NCBI RefSeq assembly: GCF_020150815.1
Contig: NZ_CP083723.1
Location: forward strand, 1,736,001-1,800,000
Length of the DNA: 64,000 bases
From: Haloprofundus salilacus
GTDB taxonomy: Archaea; Halobacteriota; Halobacteria; Halobacteriales; Haloferacaceae
Reading direction: 5' to 3'
The notes under the pieces are model-generated. The model saw nothing but the letters and a program-made list of their open reading frames with translations. It searched no databases and was not told where the DNA came from. Of the stretch, positions 46,292 through 53,874 are shown in pieces. How positions within the stretch are numbered: the stretch's first letter is position 1; every line of letters starts with the position of its first letter. The position numbers were made by a program, and so were the translations under genes.

Positions 46292-46789
46292 TCATGAGTC
46301 CTCGGCGAGTTCCTGGTCGATGTCCTCTTGCGTGAAATCGAAGAACGCTTCGTCGTCCGGCAGGTCGACGTCGAGCACGTCGAGTTTTCGTCGCTTGCCC
46401 TCTCGGTCGAACGCGCGCCAGTCGTTTCGGCCGTACGGCGCGCCGACGATGATGTGAGCGTCGCCGTTGCCGAACGTCGCGAGGTCGGCGTCGCTCGGGC
46501 GGAGCACGCCGTTCGGGTGCGAGTGGACCGAACCGACGGCGTCTCTGTCGTTGGGGACCATGCTCGTCTTGACCGTCGCGCTCACGGGGTTCGATTCGGT
46601 GCCCGGAATCACCAACACGTCGGTGATGACTGTGCCGTCGCGATCTAAACCGAGGTCGTGGGCGTCCTCGCCGCGGAGAAACCCCATGTACTCGTTCGGA
46701 TGGGTCTCCTCGGACGCTTCGAGGACGAAATCGAGCGTCTCGGCGGCGATTCCGAGGAGTTCGCGATCGCTCGACCGGAAGAGCCGCAT
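46292..46789 (-). CDS. JAMM/MPN+ metalloprotease (desampylase-like)
   Basis: 165 residues from ATG 46789. Zinc site: the upstream Glu in [12 protein letters not shown], the HSHPNG motif ([22 protein letters not shown]) with Ser and Asp at the expected spacing. This is the catalytic MPN+ set, so the enzyme should be active. In Haloferax, JAMM proteins such as HvJAMM1 remove the ubiquitin-like SAMP from targets; this may be that or its paralogue. Residues 120-165 form an acidic tail beyond the core. Located first in a unit with ribL, divergent from the S1-OB-DHH gene. Confidence 0.88.
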   Translation of the reverse strand: MRLFRSSDRELLGIAAETLDFVLEASEETHPNEYMGFLRGEDAHDLGLDRDGTVITDVLVIPGTESNPVSATVKTSMVPNDRDAVGSVHSHPNGVLRPSDADLATFGNGDAHIIVGAPYGRNDWRAFDREGKRRKLDVLDVDLPDDEAFFDFTQEDIDQELAEDS

Positions 46790-46913
46790 AGCACACACTC
46801 CGACCCGTCGCCTTCTAAGGGTTCCGGAAGGTCCCTCGCGGCCGAACCGCCGGACCGTCGAGCCGTCGAGACAGGATGTAAAGCTTAAGGCGGGACCCCC
46901 ACGTAGCACGCCC

Positions 46914-48812
46914 ATGACCGATGACACCGCCGGAGATTCCGGCGCAGGGTCGGATTCGAGACCCGTCGTCTACGACCTTGATCCCGACTGCACGGCCGCA
47001 GACGTGGAGACCGGGGCACTGTACCACGCCGCCGTCAACGGCGTCGTCGACTACGGCGTCTTCGTCGACGTCTCCGACAACGTCTCCGGACTCGTCCACG
47101 AGTCGAACCTCGACGGTTCGTACGGCGTCGGCGACAGCCTCGTCGTCGAACTCGTCGAGATCAAGGAGAACGGCGACCTCGCCTTCGACGAGGTCGACCC
47201 CGACGACTACCGAACCGAAGCCGTCGACCACGAACCCGACATCACCGCTGTCGCGTCGTTGACGACCGGCACCGACGCGACCGTCGAGGGTCGGATCGCG
47301 CAGATAAAACAGACCGGCGGCCCGACCATCTTCCACGTCGCCGACGACACCGGAATCGTCTCCTGCGCCGCCTTCGACGAGGCGGGCGTCCGCGCGTACC
47401 CCGAGCTCGGTCTCGACGACCTCGTCCGCCTCGACGGCCGGGTCGAGACCCACGACGGCACGACGCAACTGGAGGTCTCCTCGATGCGCGCGCTCGACGG
47501 CGAGCGCGCCGAAACCGTCGCGGCCCGTCTCGACGCCGCCCTCGAAGAACGCGCGGAGCCGAACACCGTCGAACCGCTCGTCGAGTGGCCCGCGTTCGAG
47601 AAGCTCCGCGACGACCTCCGGGAGGTCGCCCACCTGCTCCGCCGGACGGTACTAGAGGGCCGCCCGATTCGCGTCCGCCACCACGCCGACGGCGACGGCA
47701 TGTGCGCGTCGATTCCGGTCCAGCTCGCGCTGGAGAACTTTATCGCCGAGGTACACGAGAACCCAGATGCGCCGCTGCACCTGTTCAAGCGACTGCCGAG
47801 CAAAGCGCCGTTCTACGAGATGGAGGACGTGACGCGCGACCTCAACTTCGCACTGGAAGGGCAGGCCCGCCACGGCCAGAAGCTCCCCCTCCTCCTGATG
47901 CTCGACAACGGCAGCACCGAGGAGGACGTGCCCGCCTACCAGAACCTCGCGCACTACGACATGCCCATCGCGGTCGTCGACCACCACCACCCCGACCCCG
48001 AGGCGGTCGAACCACTGCTCGACGCCCACGTCAACCCGTACCTCTACGACGAGGACTACCGCATCACCACCGGGATGATGTGCGTCGAACTCGCGCGGAT
48101 GATCGACCCCGACATCACCGACGAACTCCGCCACGTCCCCGCCGTCGCCGGACTGGCGGACCGCTCGAAGGCCGAGGTGATGGAGGAATTCGTAGACCTC
48201 GCCGAGGAGCAGGGCTACGACCGCGAGGACATCGGCGACATCGGCGAGGCGCTGGACTACGCCGCGCACTGGCTGCGCTACAGCGAGGGCAAAGCGCTCG
48301 TCAACGACGTGCTCAACGTCGGCTGCGACGACGACGAGCGCCACCGCGAACTCGTCGAGTTCCTGTCGGCGCGCGCCGAACGCGACGTCGAAGTCCAACT
48401 GGACGCCGTCGAGGACCACGTTGAGCACGAGCGCCTCAAGAGCGACGCCCGCCTCTACACGGTCGACCTCGACAACTTCGCGCACCGCTTCACCTACCCT
48501 GCACCCGGCAAGACGACGGGCGAACTCCACGACCGGAAGGTCCAGGAGACGGGAGAACCCGTCATCACCATCGGCTACGGGCCGGACTTCGCCGTCCTGC
48601 GCTCCGACGGCGTCCGCCTCGACATCCCGCAGATGGTCGCCGAACTCAACGAAGAGGTGGAAGGCGGCGGCGTCTCCGGCGGCGGCCACCTCGTCGTCGG
48701 CTCCATCAAGTTCGTCAAGGGGATGCGCGAGGAGGTCATCGACAGCCTCGTCGAGAAGATGGCCGAAGCCGACATCGACGACGAACTGTCGAGCACGGCG
48801 GCGCTTGACTAA
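46914..48812 (+). CDS. S1-OB-DHH single-strand nuclease (RecJ-like)
   Basis: 632 residues from ATG 46914; the longer frame is antisense of the JAMM gene. Domains: S1-type RNA/ssDNA-binding about 30-90 (GALYHAAVNGVVDYGVFVDVSDNVSGLVHESNL), OB-fold about 110-180 (TVEGRIAQIKQTGGPTIFHVADDTGIVSCAAFD), DHH core from about 245 (RVRHHADGDGMCASIPVQ; MLDNGS; VVDHHHPDPEAV), and a DHHA1 part ending GVSGGGHLVVGSIKF. All DHH metal motifs are present. Probably an RNA or ssDNA exonuclease in repair or RNA turnover. A TATA-like CTTAAG at about 46884 lies 25-30 nt before the start. Confidence 0.88.
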   Translation: MTDDTAGDSGAGSDSRPVVYDLDPDCTAADVETGALYHAAVNGVVDYGVFVDVSDNVSGLVHESNLDGSYGVGDSLVVELVEIKENGDLAFDEVDPDDYRTEAVDHEPDITAVASLTTGTDATVEGRIAQIKQTGGPTIFHVADDTGIVSCAAFDEAGVRAYPELGLDDLVRLDGRVETHDGTTQLEVSSMRALDGERAETVAARLDAALEERAEPNTVEPLVEWPAFEKLRDDLREVAHLLRRTVLEGRPIRVRHHADGDGMCASIPVQLALENFIAEVHENPDAPLHLFKRLPSKAPFYEMEDVTRDLNFALEGQARHGQKLPLLLMLDNGSTEEDVPAYQNLAHYDMPIAVVDHHHPDPEAVEPLLDAHVNPYLYDEDYRITTGMMCVELARMIDPDITDELRHVPAVAGLADRSKAEVMEEFVDLAEEQGYDREDIGDIGEALDYAAHWLRYSEGKALVNDVLNVGCDDDERHRELVEFLSARAERDVEVQLDAVEDHVEHERLKSDARLYTVDLDNFAHRFTYPAPGKTTGELHDRKVQETGEPVITIGYGPDFAVLRSDGVRLDIPQMVAELNEEVEGGGVSGGGHLVVGSIKFVKGMREEVIDSLVEKMAEADIDDELSSTAALD

Positions 48813-48842
48813 GACGCGACTCGCTCACAGCTCGGCGCACGC

Positions 48843-49798
48843 TCACTCGAACTCAATTTCTCTCGCCCCGACGACGAGGGCCAACGCCGTCGCCGCGACG
48901 ACGGCCACTCCGACGACGACGGGGAACAGCCGGCTCTTGTCACCGCCACTGGCCCGCCAGTCGGCGGCGAACACCTCGCCGTAATACGCCGCGGCCTCGT
49001 CTCCCTCTAACGCGACGATCACTTCTCGGTTCTCCCGGGCGGAGTGATTGTTCCAGTAGAAACTGCCGACGAGCGCCGTCTCGCCGTCGACGAGGACGCC
49101 TTCGCGTGGACCTTCCCGTACCGCCCCCGCGGGTCCGCGAGTCGAACCGACAGGGGCGCGTCGTGGCGGTCGGCCCACTCGTTCAGTCGGTCGGCGACGG
49201 CGCGGTTCTCCTCTTCGGCGTACCACAGGCCGGAGAGCAGGAGGCGGACGCGAACGCCCTTCTCGGCGGCCCGCACCGTCGCCCAGACGAACGGCTGTCG
49301 GGGACCGCCGACGATCGGCAGCACGACGATCGGCAGCACGTCTATCGACTCCTCGGCAGCGTCGAGTTCGGCGACGACGGCGTCCTCCGCGTTGCCAGGG
49401 GCGGTGAGGATCCGCGGCTCGGACGCCAGCGCGACGCGGCCGGGTGACGGAACCGCGACGGTCGACTCCCCGTCCGAGAGCGTCCAGTTCTCCCTGCCCT
49501 CGATTTCGACGACGACGAACTCGCCGACGTCGCCGTCGCGGACGGGGTTCGGGTAGAGTTCGACGATGCGGCCGGAGGCCTCGCTCGCCTCGGCAGCTGT
49601 CGAGGGCATGCCCGTCGACGCGGGATGCGTCGGCGAGACGGATGGGGCCGAATCAGGCGTCAACGAGACGGATGCCGACGGGACAGGCGTCGACGAGACG
49701 GGCGTCGGCGACGCCACTCCCGCGCAGACGGCGAGCAGACAGAGAACGACCGCGATTCCTCGGCGCACGACACGGAGTGGTCCCGTCTCCGCCGACAA
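48843..49798 (-). pseudogene. Phospholipase-D-like secreted protein, frameshifted
   Basis: Two overlapping frames make one protein. The first (49798 leftwards) encodes a signal-like helix (VVRRGIAVVLCLLAVCAGVA), a Ser/Thr/Pro linker, a lamin-tail-like beta domain (RIVELYPNPVRDGDVGEFVVVEI) and a PLD domain start, up to YGKVHAK. Near 49099-49102 the frame must shift by one base to continue with GVLVDGETALVGSFYWNNHS, which completes the HxK(x)4D motif, followed by a C-terminal membrane helix. Restoring one G in the GAAGGCGTC stretch would join them. A 15-bp tandem duplication (VLPIV VLPIV, near 49310-49340) is a second oddity. It is either a decaying gene or a base-calling error. Confidence 0.75.
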
Positions 49799-49845
49799 AC
49801 GTTCGCTTCGGTGTTTTTTTGGCTCCGACAGACGGTGAGACAGTC

Positions 49846-50088
49846 ATGGTCGATATCGTAACCGGTCTGGAACTGGCAGGCTACGCGCTGGGCGCGCTCG
49901 GCGGCGCGCTCGTCTTCATGGAGTTCTTTCAGGAACCGACGTACGTTGAGTACGATCCCGATTTCAACGGCTACACCATCGACATCTCGCCGCAGGAGGT
50001 CCGCGAGCACACGTGGCTCGGCCGCGTCGGCGGCTTCTCCATCGCGCTCGGGTTCGCGCTGCTGTTCCTCTCGACGTTCCTCGCGTGA
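49846..50088 (+). CDS. Small membrane protein, 80 aa
   Basis: Two hydrophobic segments (about 5-24 and 60-80) separated by the acidic loop FFQEPTYVEYDPDFNGYTIDISPQEVREHTW. Start is ATG 49846; the upstream frame is antisense of the PLD-like gene. The sequence has good haloarchaeal character, but I cannot name the family or a function. It lies alone, convergent with the HEAT-repeat gene. Confidence 0.65.
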   Translation: MVDIVTGLELAGYALGALGGALVFMEFFQEPTYVEYDPDFNGYTIDISPQEVREHTWLGRVGGFSIALGFALLFLSTFLA

Positions 50089-50109
50089 AAAACTGAACCG
50101 TTCGTCTTC

Positions 50110-51435
50110 TTACGCCGTCGGCGTCGTCGCCTCGAGCGCCTGCTTCGCCCGGTCGACCTCGTGCTGGACGATAAACGAGTTGTCGTCGGTGTGGTCCGCG
50201 ACGGCTTTCAGCGCCTTCTCGGTGCCGATCTGCCGGAGCGCCCACGCCGCGCTCGCGCGGACGTTCGGGCTCGCGTCGTCTTCGAGCGTGTCGGTGAGCG
50301 GGTCGACGGCGCGCGCGTCGCCGATGAGGCCGAGCGCACGGGCGGCGTGCGGCCGGACGTTGTCGTTGTCCATGACGAGTTTGTCCGCCAGCGGTTGCGT
50401 CGCCTCCTCGCTGCCGATCTCGCCGAGCGCCTTGAACGTCACCTTCTGCAGCGCAGGGTCCTTGTCGGTGTCGACGTAGTCGACGAGCGTCTCGACGGCG
50501 TCGAGCGCGCCCGACCCCATCTTGCCGAGCGCCCTGATGCTGGGTTTGTCGCGCTTCTGGGCGCGCTGGTGCATCGCGTCGAACGCGCGGGCGTCGTTCA
50601 TCCGCGTGATGGCTTCGAGGCAGTGCTCCTCCATGAAGTCGGATTGGAGGCTGTCGAGTGCGAGCAGCACCATCTCGACGTTGCCGCGCTTCTCGTGTTC
50701 TTTCAGCGCGCTCCACTCCGGCGGGTAGTCCTTGTAGTGGCCGAGCACGTCGTAGAAGCCTTCAGCCTCGAGCTGTTCGCGCGTCTCCAGGTCGTCCCAC
50801 TCCTGGGCGTCTTCGAGGTCCGACTGGAGCGTCTCGGTCGCCTCGAGCAGCGCCGCGATTGTCTCTTCGTCCTCGTCGGCATCGAGTGACGCCGATTTTA
50901 CCGTCTTCACGACGGCGTCGAGCGCGGAGACGAGGTCGCTCTTGTCGCCGGTGGAGACGGCCGCGTCGACGACGGCGCCACTCTCGTCGTCCTCCTCGAA
51001 GATCTCGGCGACGGTGTCGAGGAACGACTCGACGGCTTCGGCGATTTCGCCCTCACCGCGGTCGGTCCAGCGTGTCTCGTCTATCTTCGTCTTCGCCTCC
51101 TCGACGTTCTCGGCCACGTCCTCGGCGTACGGTCCGCGCTGGGATTCGAGCTCGTCGCGCAGGTCGGAGAGGCGTGATTCGAGTTCCTCCTGCGGGCTCT
51201 CCTCCTCTTCGTCCTCCGGTTCCGGCAACTCGGCGGCTTCGAGGTCGGCGGCGATGCTATCGAGCGTCTCCTCGGCCTCGTCGAGGTCGGCTTCCGTCTC
51301 CGCCGCGTCGAGTTTCTCCTCGGCGGTGTCGAGGCGCTCGTCGAGGCTCTCGGCCGTGATCTCGGACGATGCGTCCGTGGCCGACTCCTCGTCGTCGGTC
51401 GCCTCGGTCGGCGTCTCGTCATCCCCGTCAGTCAT
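50110..51435 (-). CDS. HEAT-repeat protein with long acidic coiled N-terminus
   Basis: 441 residues from ATG 51435. Residues 1-115 are Glu/Asp/Ala-rich with heptad-like helices (SLDERLDTAEEKLDAAETEADLDEAEE). A helical middle follows. The C-terminal part (about 265-430) contains five or six HEAT/PBS-lyase repeats, for example LQKVTFKALGEIGSEEATQPLADKL, VRPHAARALGLIGDARAVDPLTDTL and VRASAAWALRQIGTEKALKAV. Such solenoids bind proteins or nucleic acids; the partner here is unknown. Cytoplasmic: no signal peptide or membrane helix. Confidence 0.85.
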   Translation of the reverse strand: MTDGDDETPTEATDDEESATDASSEITAESLDERLDTAEEKLDAAETEADLDEAEETLDSIAADLEAAELPEPEDEEEESPQEELESRLSDLRDELESQRGPYAEDVAENVEEAKTKIDETRWTDRGEGEIAEAVESFLDTVAEIFEEDDESGAVVDAAVSTGDKSDLVSALDAVVKTVKSASLDADEDEETIAALLEATETLQSDLEDAQEWDDLETREQLEAEGFYDVLGHYKDYPPEWSALKEHEKRGNVEMVLLALDSLQSDFMEEHCLEAITRMNDARAFDAMHQRAQKRDKPSIRALGKMGSGALDAVETLVDYVDTDKDPALQKVTFKALGEIGSEEATQPLADKLVMDNDNVRPHAARALGLIGDARAVDPLTDTLEDDASPNVRASAAWALRQIGTEKALKAVADHTDDNSFIVQHEVDRAKQALEATTPTA

Positions 51436-51559
51436 ATGCTGAATCTCCGCACGTGCGCCAAAAGAGCGTTTCCCTTTGCCCCCCGTGAGAGAGGGAAATT
51501 GCGGCCGCGACCCTACCCGCGCGGGACCATGACGAACCCGCGCCGTTCGCAGCCGCACG

Positions 51560-51594
51560 ATGCTGGTCGAACGTACTGTGGTAACAACCAGCAT
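51560..51594. repeat. Inverted repeat ATGCTGGT/ACCAGCAT
   Basis: Perfect 8-bp arms at 51560-51567 and 51587-51594 with a 19-nt spacer. It lies about 20 nt upstream of a TATA-like CTATATG (51614-51620) that precedes a possible small gene, and about 125 nt before the start of the HEAT-repeat gene on the other strand. It could be a regulator site in this divergent region. Confidence 0.45.
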
Positions 51595-51645
51595 GATACT
51601 AGTACACATCCAACTATATGCATCTATCGCGGCGTATCAGGGCGA

Positions 51646-51879
51646 GTGACTGACAAGGGTTTTGTCCGAACTTCAGTGCTATGGCGACTGTGGCGGTCGC
51701 GCAGACGACCTGCCTCGGAGTTGGCGTCGAACTCGGAGTACGCCGGACGGTCCGCCGTCGTGAGATCGGGCGGAACCGTCGCCGCCGCGCTGAGTCGGGA
51801 CGAGCGCGGCCTCGTCACCGACCTTGACCCGACCGTACTGGTCGAACAGCGGGCGTTCGTCGGTATCTTTGAGGAGTGA
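51646..51879 (+). CDS. Possible small protein, 77 aa (GTG start)
   Basis: GTG 51646 opens a 78-codon frame; CTATATG lies 26-32 nt upstream, just as in leaderless haloarchaeal genes. The product begins VTDKGFVRTSVLWRLWRSRRRP and its second half, RSGGTVAAALSRDERGLVTDLDPTVLVEQRAFVGIFEE, looks like a folded acidic segment. I know no family. The rest of the 617-nt gap (51436-52052) holds the inverted repeat at 51560 and the dpsA promoter. The basic N-terminal half keeps confidence low. Confidence 0.4.
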   Translation: MTDKGFVRTSVLWRLWRSRRRPASELASNSEYAGRSAVVRSGGTVAAALSRDERGLVTDLDPTVLVEQRAFVGIFEE

Positions 51880-51973
51880 AGCGGCCCGAAATCGTCACGT
51901 TCGGACGCGGCGGCGCCGCTCCATCGACCGGCGACGTTTCGGTGTAGTACGAACACATCAACGACACATAGAG

Positions 51974-52030
51974 AAAGAATTTTTTGGAAAGCCGAAAAAG
52001 AATTTTTGTAGAGTCAAGGTTTAAGTGGGT
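51974..52030 (+). promoter_or_regulatory. dpsA promoter with two AAAGAATTTTT repeats
   Basis: AAAGAATTTTT occurs at 51974-51984 and 51997-52007, 23 nt apart (about two helical turns). The TATA-like GTTTAAGT (52019-52026) lies 27-34 nt before the dpsA ATG, giving a leaderless mRNA. The repeats lie just upstream of the TATA/BRE, where an activator or an iron/oxidative-stress regulator would bind. Confidence 0.5.
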
Positions 52031-52052
52031 GGCGTCCGTACGATGGAGTGTT

Positions 52053-52598
52053 ATGAGTACCCAGAAGACAGTTCGTCAGCCTGCCGACAAAGTCGAGGAG
52101 ACAGCGCTCCGTATCGAGAAGGACAAAGCCGAGCAGATTATCGACGCGCTCAACACCGACCTCGCGAACGCGTACGTGCTCTACCACCAACTGAAGAAGC
52201 ACCACTGGAACGTCGAGGGCGCCGAGTTCCTCGAACTCCACCGCTTCCTCGAGGAGGCGTACGAGCACATCGAGGAAGGCGCCGACATCATCGCCGAACG
52301 CGCGCAGGCGCTCGGCGGCGTCCCGGTCGCCGGCCCGTCGAACCAGGAGGAGCGCGCCACCGTCGAGTTCGAAGGTGAGGACGTCTACGACGTTCGCACG
52401 TCGCTGGAGAACGATCTGGAGATGTACGGCGACATCATCGTCGACCTGCGCGAGCACATCCAGCTCGCCGGTAACCTCGGCGACCCGGCAACCGAGGAGA
52501 TCCTCCGGCAGATTCTGGTCGAAGTCGAAGAGGACGCCCACCACATCGAGCACTACCTCGAAGACGACACGCTGGTGCTCGAAGAAGCGACGCACTGA
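52053..52598 (+). CDS. dpsA: DNA-protection/iron-storage protein DpsA
   Basis: 181 residues from ATG 52053. Ferritin-like four-helix Dps: VLYHQLKKHHWNVEGAEFLELHRFLEEAYEHIEEGADIIAERAQALGG contains the inter-subunit ferroxidase ligands (His in HHW, Asp/Glu in FLEEAYEHIEEGAD). Forms a dodecamer that oxidises and stores iron and protects DNA from peroxide. The longer frame upstream would read through the promoter. A T-rich stretch (tatttttc, 52633-52640) after the gene may end transcription. Confidence 0.93.
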   Translation: MSTQKTVRQPADKVEETALRIEKDKAEQIIDALNTDLANAYVLYHQLKKHHWNVEGAEFLELHRFLEEAYEHIEEGADIIAERAQALGGVPVAGPSNQEERATVEFEGEDVYDVRTSLENDLEMYGDIIVDLREHIQLAGNLGDPATEEILRQILVEVEEDAHHIEHYLEDDTLVLEEATH

Positions 52599-52676
52599 GA
52601 CGAGGGCGAGTCGGCAGACCGGACCATTCTCGTATTTTTCGCACTCGATAACGACGCAGACGGGAGCATCGCGAAT

Positions 52677-52727
52677 CGGTAGCGACGCGGACGCCGAGCG
52701 AACGCGAGGAAGAAGGCGTCGCTACCG
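52677..52727. repeat. 12-bp perfect inverted repeat CGGTAGCGACGC/GCGTCGCTACCG
   Basis: Arms at 52677-52688 and 52716-52727 with a 27-nt loop. The stem is strong, with no mismatch. It lies 79 nt after dpsA and about 80 nt beyond the stop of the small gene on the other strand, and has no T run at its foot, so it is not a classical terminator. It may be a 3'-UTR stability element or part of a small RNA. Confidence 0.55.
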
Positions 52728-52807
52728 GGTGAGTACGAACGCCGACGTGGAAGAGACGGACACGACGTCCCGGCCCCGGTTCGGGCGGTTCGACGAAGGA
52801 GTGTAGA

Positions 52808-52969
52808 CTACTGCTGGAGGACGACGGTGTAGTCGGTAGCTATCCAACCGTCGTTGTTGCCGTCTTCGGTGAATACGGTTCGGTTCTGTGAGGTTTGGCA
52901 CGCCGAAACGGAGAACTCTGGTTCCGCTGGGTGAGCGGAGTCGTCGTCGCGGGCGTCGGAGACTGCCAT
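52808..52969 (-). CDS. 53-aa haloarchaeal protein under DtxR-like boxes
   Basis: ATG at 52969-52967, stop TAG at 52810-52808. The protein is soluble and acidic, starting MAVSDARDDDSAHPAEPEF; its end, NRTVFTEDGNNDGWIATDYTVVLQQ, has the beta-hairpin look of small haloarchaeal DUF families (for example DUF7331, from memory). No Cys pair or metal motif apart from one Cys. A TATA-like CATATTTT lies about 30 nt before the ATG, flanked by two TTAGG/CCTAA-type boxes, which argues strongly that it is a real, regulated gene. dpsA lies 210 nt away, convergently. Confidence 0.65.
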   Translation of the reverse strand: MAVSDARDDDSAHPAEPEFSVSACQTSQNRTVFTEDGNNDGWIATDYTVVLQQ

Positions 52970-52977
52970 GGATGGAG

Positions 52978-53017
52978 TTAGGTGAGCCTAAAGCAAAATA
53001 TGTTTTGGTTGCCCTAA
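52978..53017 (-). promoter_or_regulatory. Two DtxR-like operators around a TATA box
   Basis: Box 1 is TTAGGTGAGCCTAA (52978-52991), with perfect TTAGG/CCTAA arms and a 4-nt centre, 9 nt before the 53-codon gene. Box 2 is TTTGGTTGCCCTAA (53004-53017), matching box 1 in 10 of 14 positions. Their centres are 26 bp apart and the TATA-like CATATTTT (minus strand) lies between. The TTAGG...CCTAA pattern is the half-site pair of iron-dependent DtxR/IdeR-type repressors. Confidence 0.65.
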
Positions 53018-53095
53018 AGCGGTCTGGCTGAGAGCGCGATACCGCGAGCGGGTCCGAACCCGCTTCGAGACCCTTCGAAAGAGCGCTTCCGACGC

Positions 53096-53776
53096 TCAGA
53101 TGGGCATCCAGTCGTTCGAGAGCGCCCGGTCGGGGAACGTCCAGCGGTGTTCCGGCGTGCCGTCGCACATCCGAAGTTCGATGACGGCATCGAACGCGTC
53201 GGCGAGTTCGTCGACGACGGGGTCGTCATTGGGAACCGACAGGTGGTAGTGCGCCATTCCTGCGACGGACTTGACTCGGCCGCCGACGACGCTGGCGAAG
53301 CGTCGAACCGACTTGACGCCGTGGTCCTCGACAAGCGGTTGCAGTGAGTCGAGACAGAGCCGCAACTCGCTGGTTTCGAGCGGACCGTTGGACTGGAAGG
53401 AGGTGATGGCGTCGCCAATAGCCCACGAGAGCGACCCGAGGTCGCCGGCTTCGACGTACTCGTGGGCGACCGGTCCGCCGAGGGTAGAGCCGGGGAGACC
53501 CTCCGTCGCCGCCGCGCCGCGAACAACCGACGACTGCGTCACGACGCGAAGCGAGTCGTCGTCTCGGGGACCGTTGCCGAGGCGTTCGTGGGTGTGGACG
53601 CCATCGGTGAAGACGAACAGTCGCTTGCGCGGTTCGGTCGTCGCGTCGCCGAGGAGGCGACGAGTGAGCGACTGCCGTGCGTCGGGTTCGGAGGACCCGA
53701 CGACGAGGATGTTGCACCCCCGTCGTTTCAGCTCGGAGAGAGCTACGGTGAATGAATTTTGCCCGGGGGTTTTCAT
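53096..53776 (-). CDS. RecA-like HTR/DUF7504 family protein
   Basis: 226 residues from ATG 53776. The N-terminal part NSFTVALSELKRRGCNILVVGSSEPDARQSLTRRLLGD is a degenerate P-loop region: GSSEPDARQS replaces GxxxxGKS, so nucleotide binding is doubtful. LFVFTDGVHTHERLG, the central WAIGDAITSFQ, and LRLCLDSLQPLVEDHGVKSVRRFASVVGGRVKSVAGMAHYHL match the haloarchaeal family I know as DUF7504, seen beside signal-transduction genes. Function unknown. The gene is divergent from the Old Yellow Enzyme gene, sharing a 98-nt AT-rich region. Confidence 0.7.
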   Translation of the reverse strand: MKTPGQNSFTVALSELKRRGCNILVVGSSEPDARQSLTRRLLGDATTEPRKRLFVFTDGVHTHERLGNGPRDDDSLRVVTQSSVVRGAAATEGLPGSTLGGPVAHEYVEAGDLGSLSWAIGDAITSFQSNGPLETSELRLCLDSLQPLVEDHGVKSVRRFASVVGGRVKSVAGMAHYHLSVPNDDPVVDELADAFDAVIELRMCDGTPEHRWTFPDRALSNDWMPI

Positions 53777-53874
53777 CTTTCGAAAAGAGACGATAGAGTG
53801 TACAATAAATATTGTGGGTGCCGGCACCGGGCGAAGTCGGTAGGCGTTTTGTAGATGACCTCCTACGTGTGACA

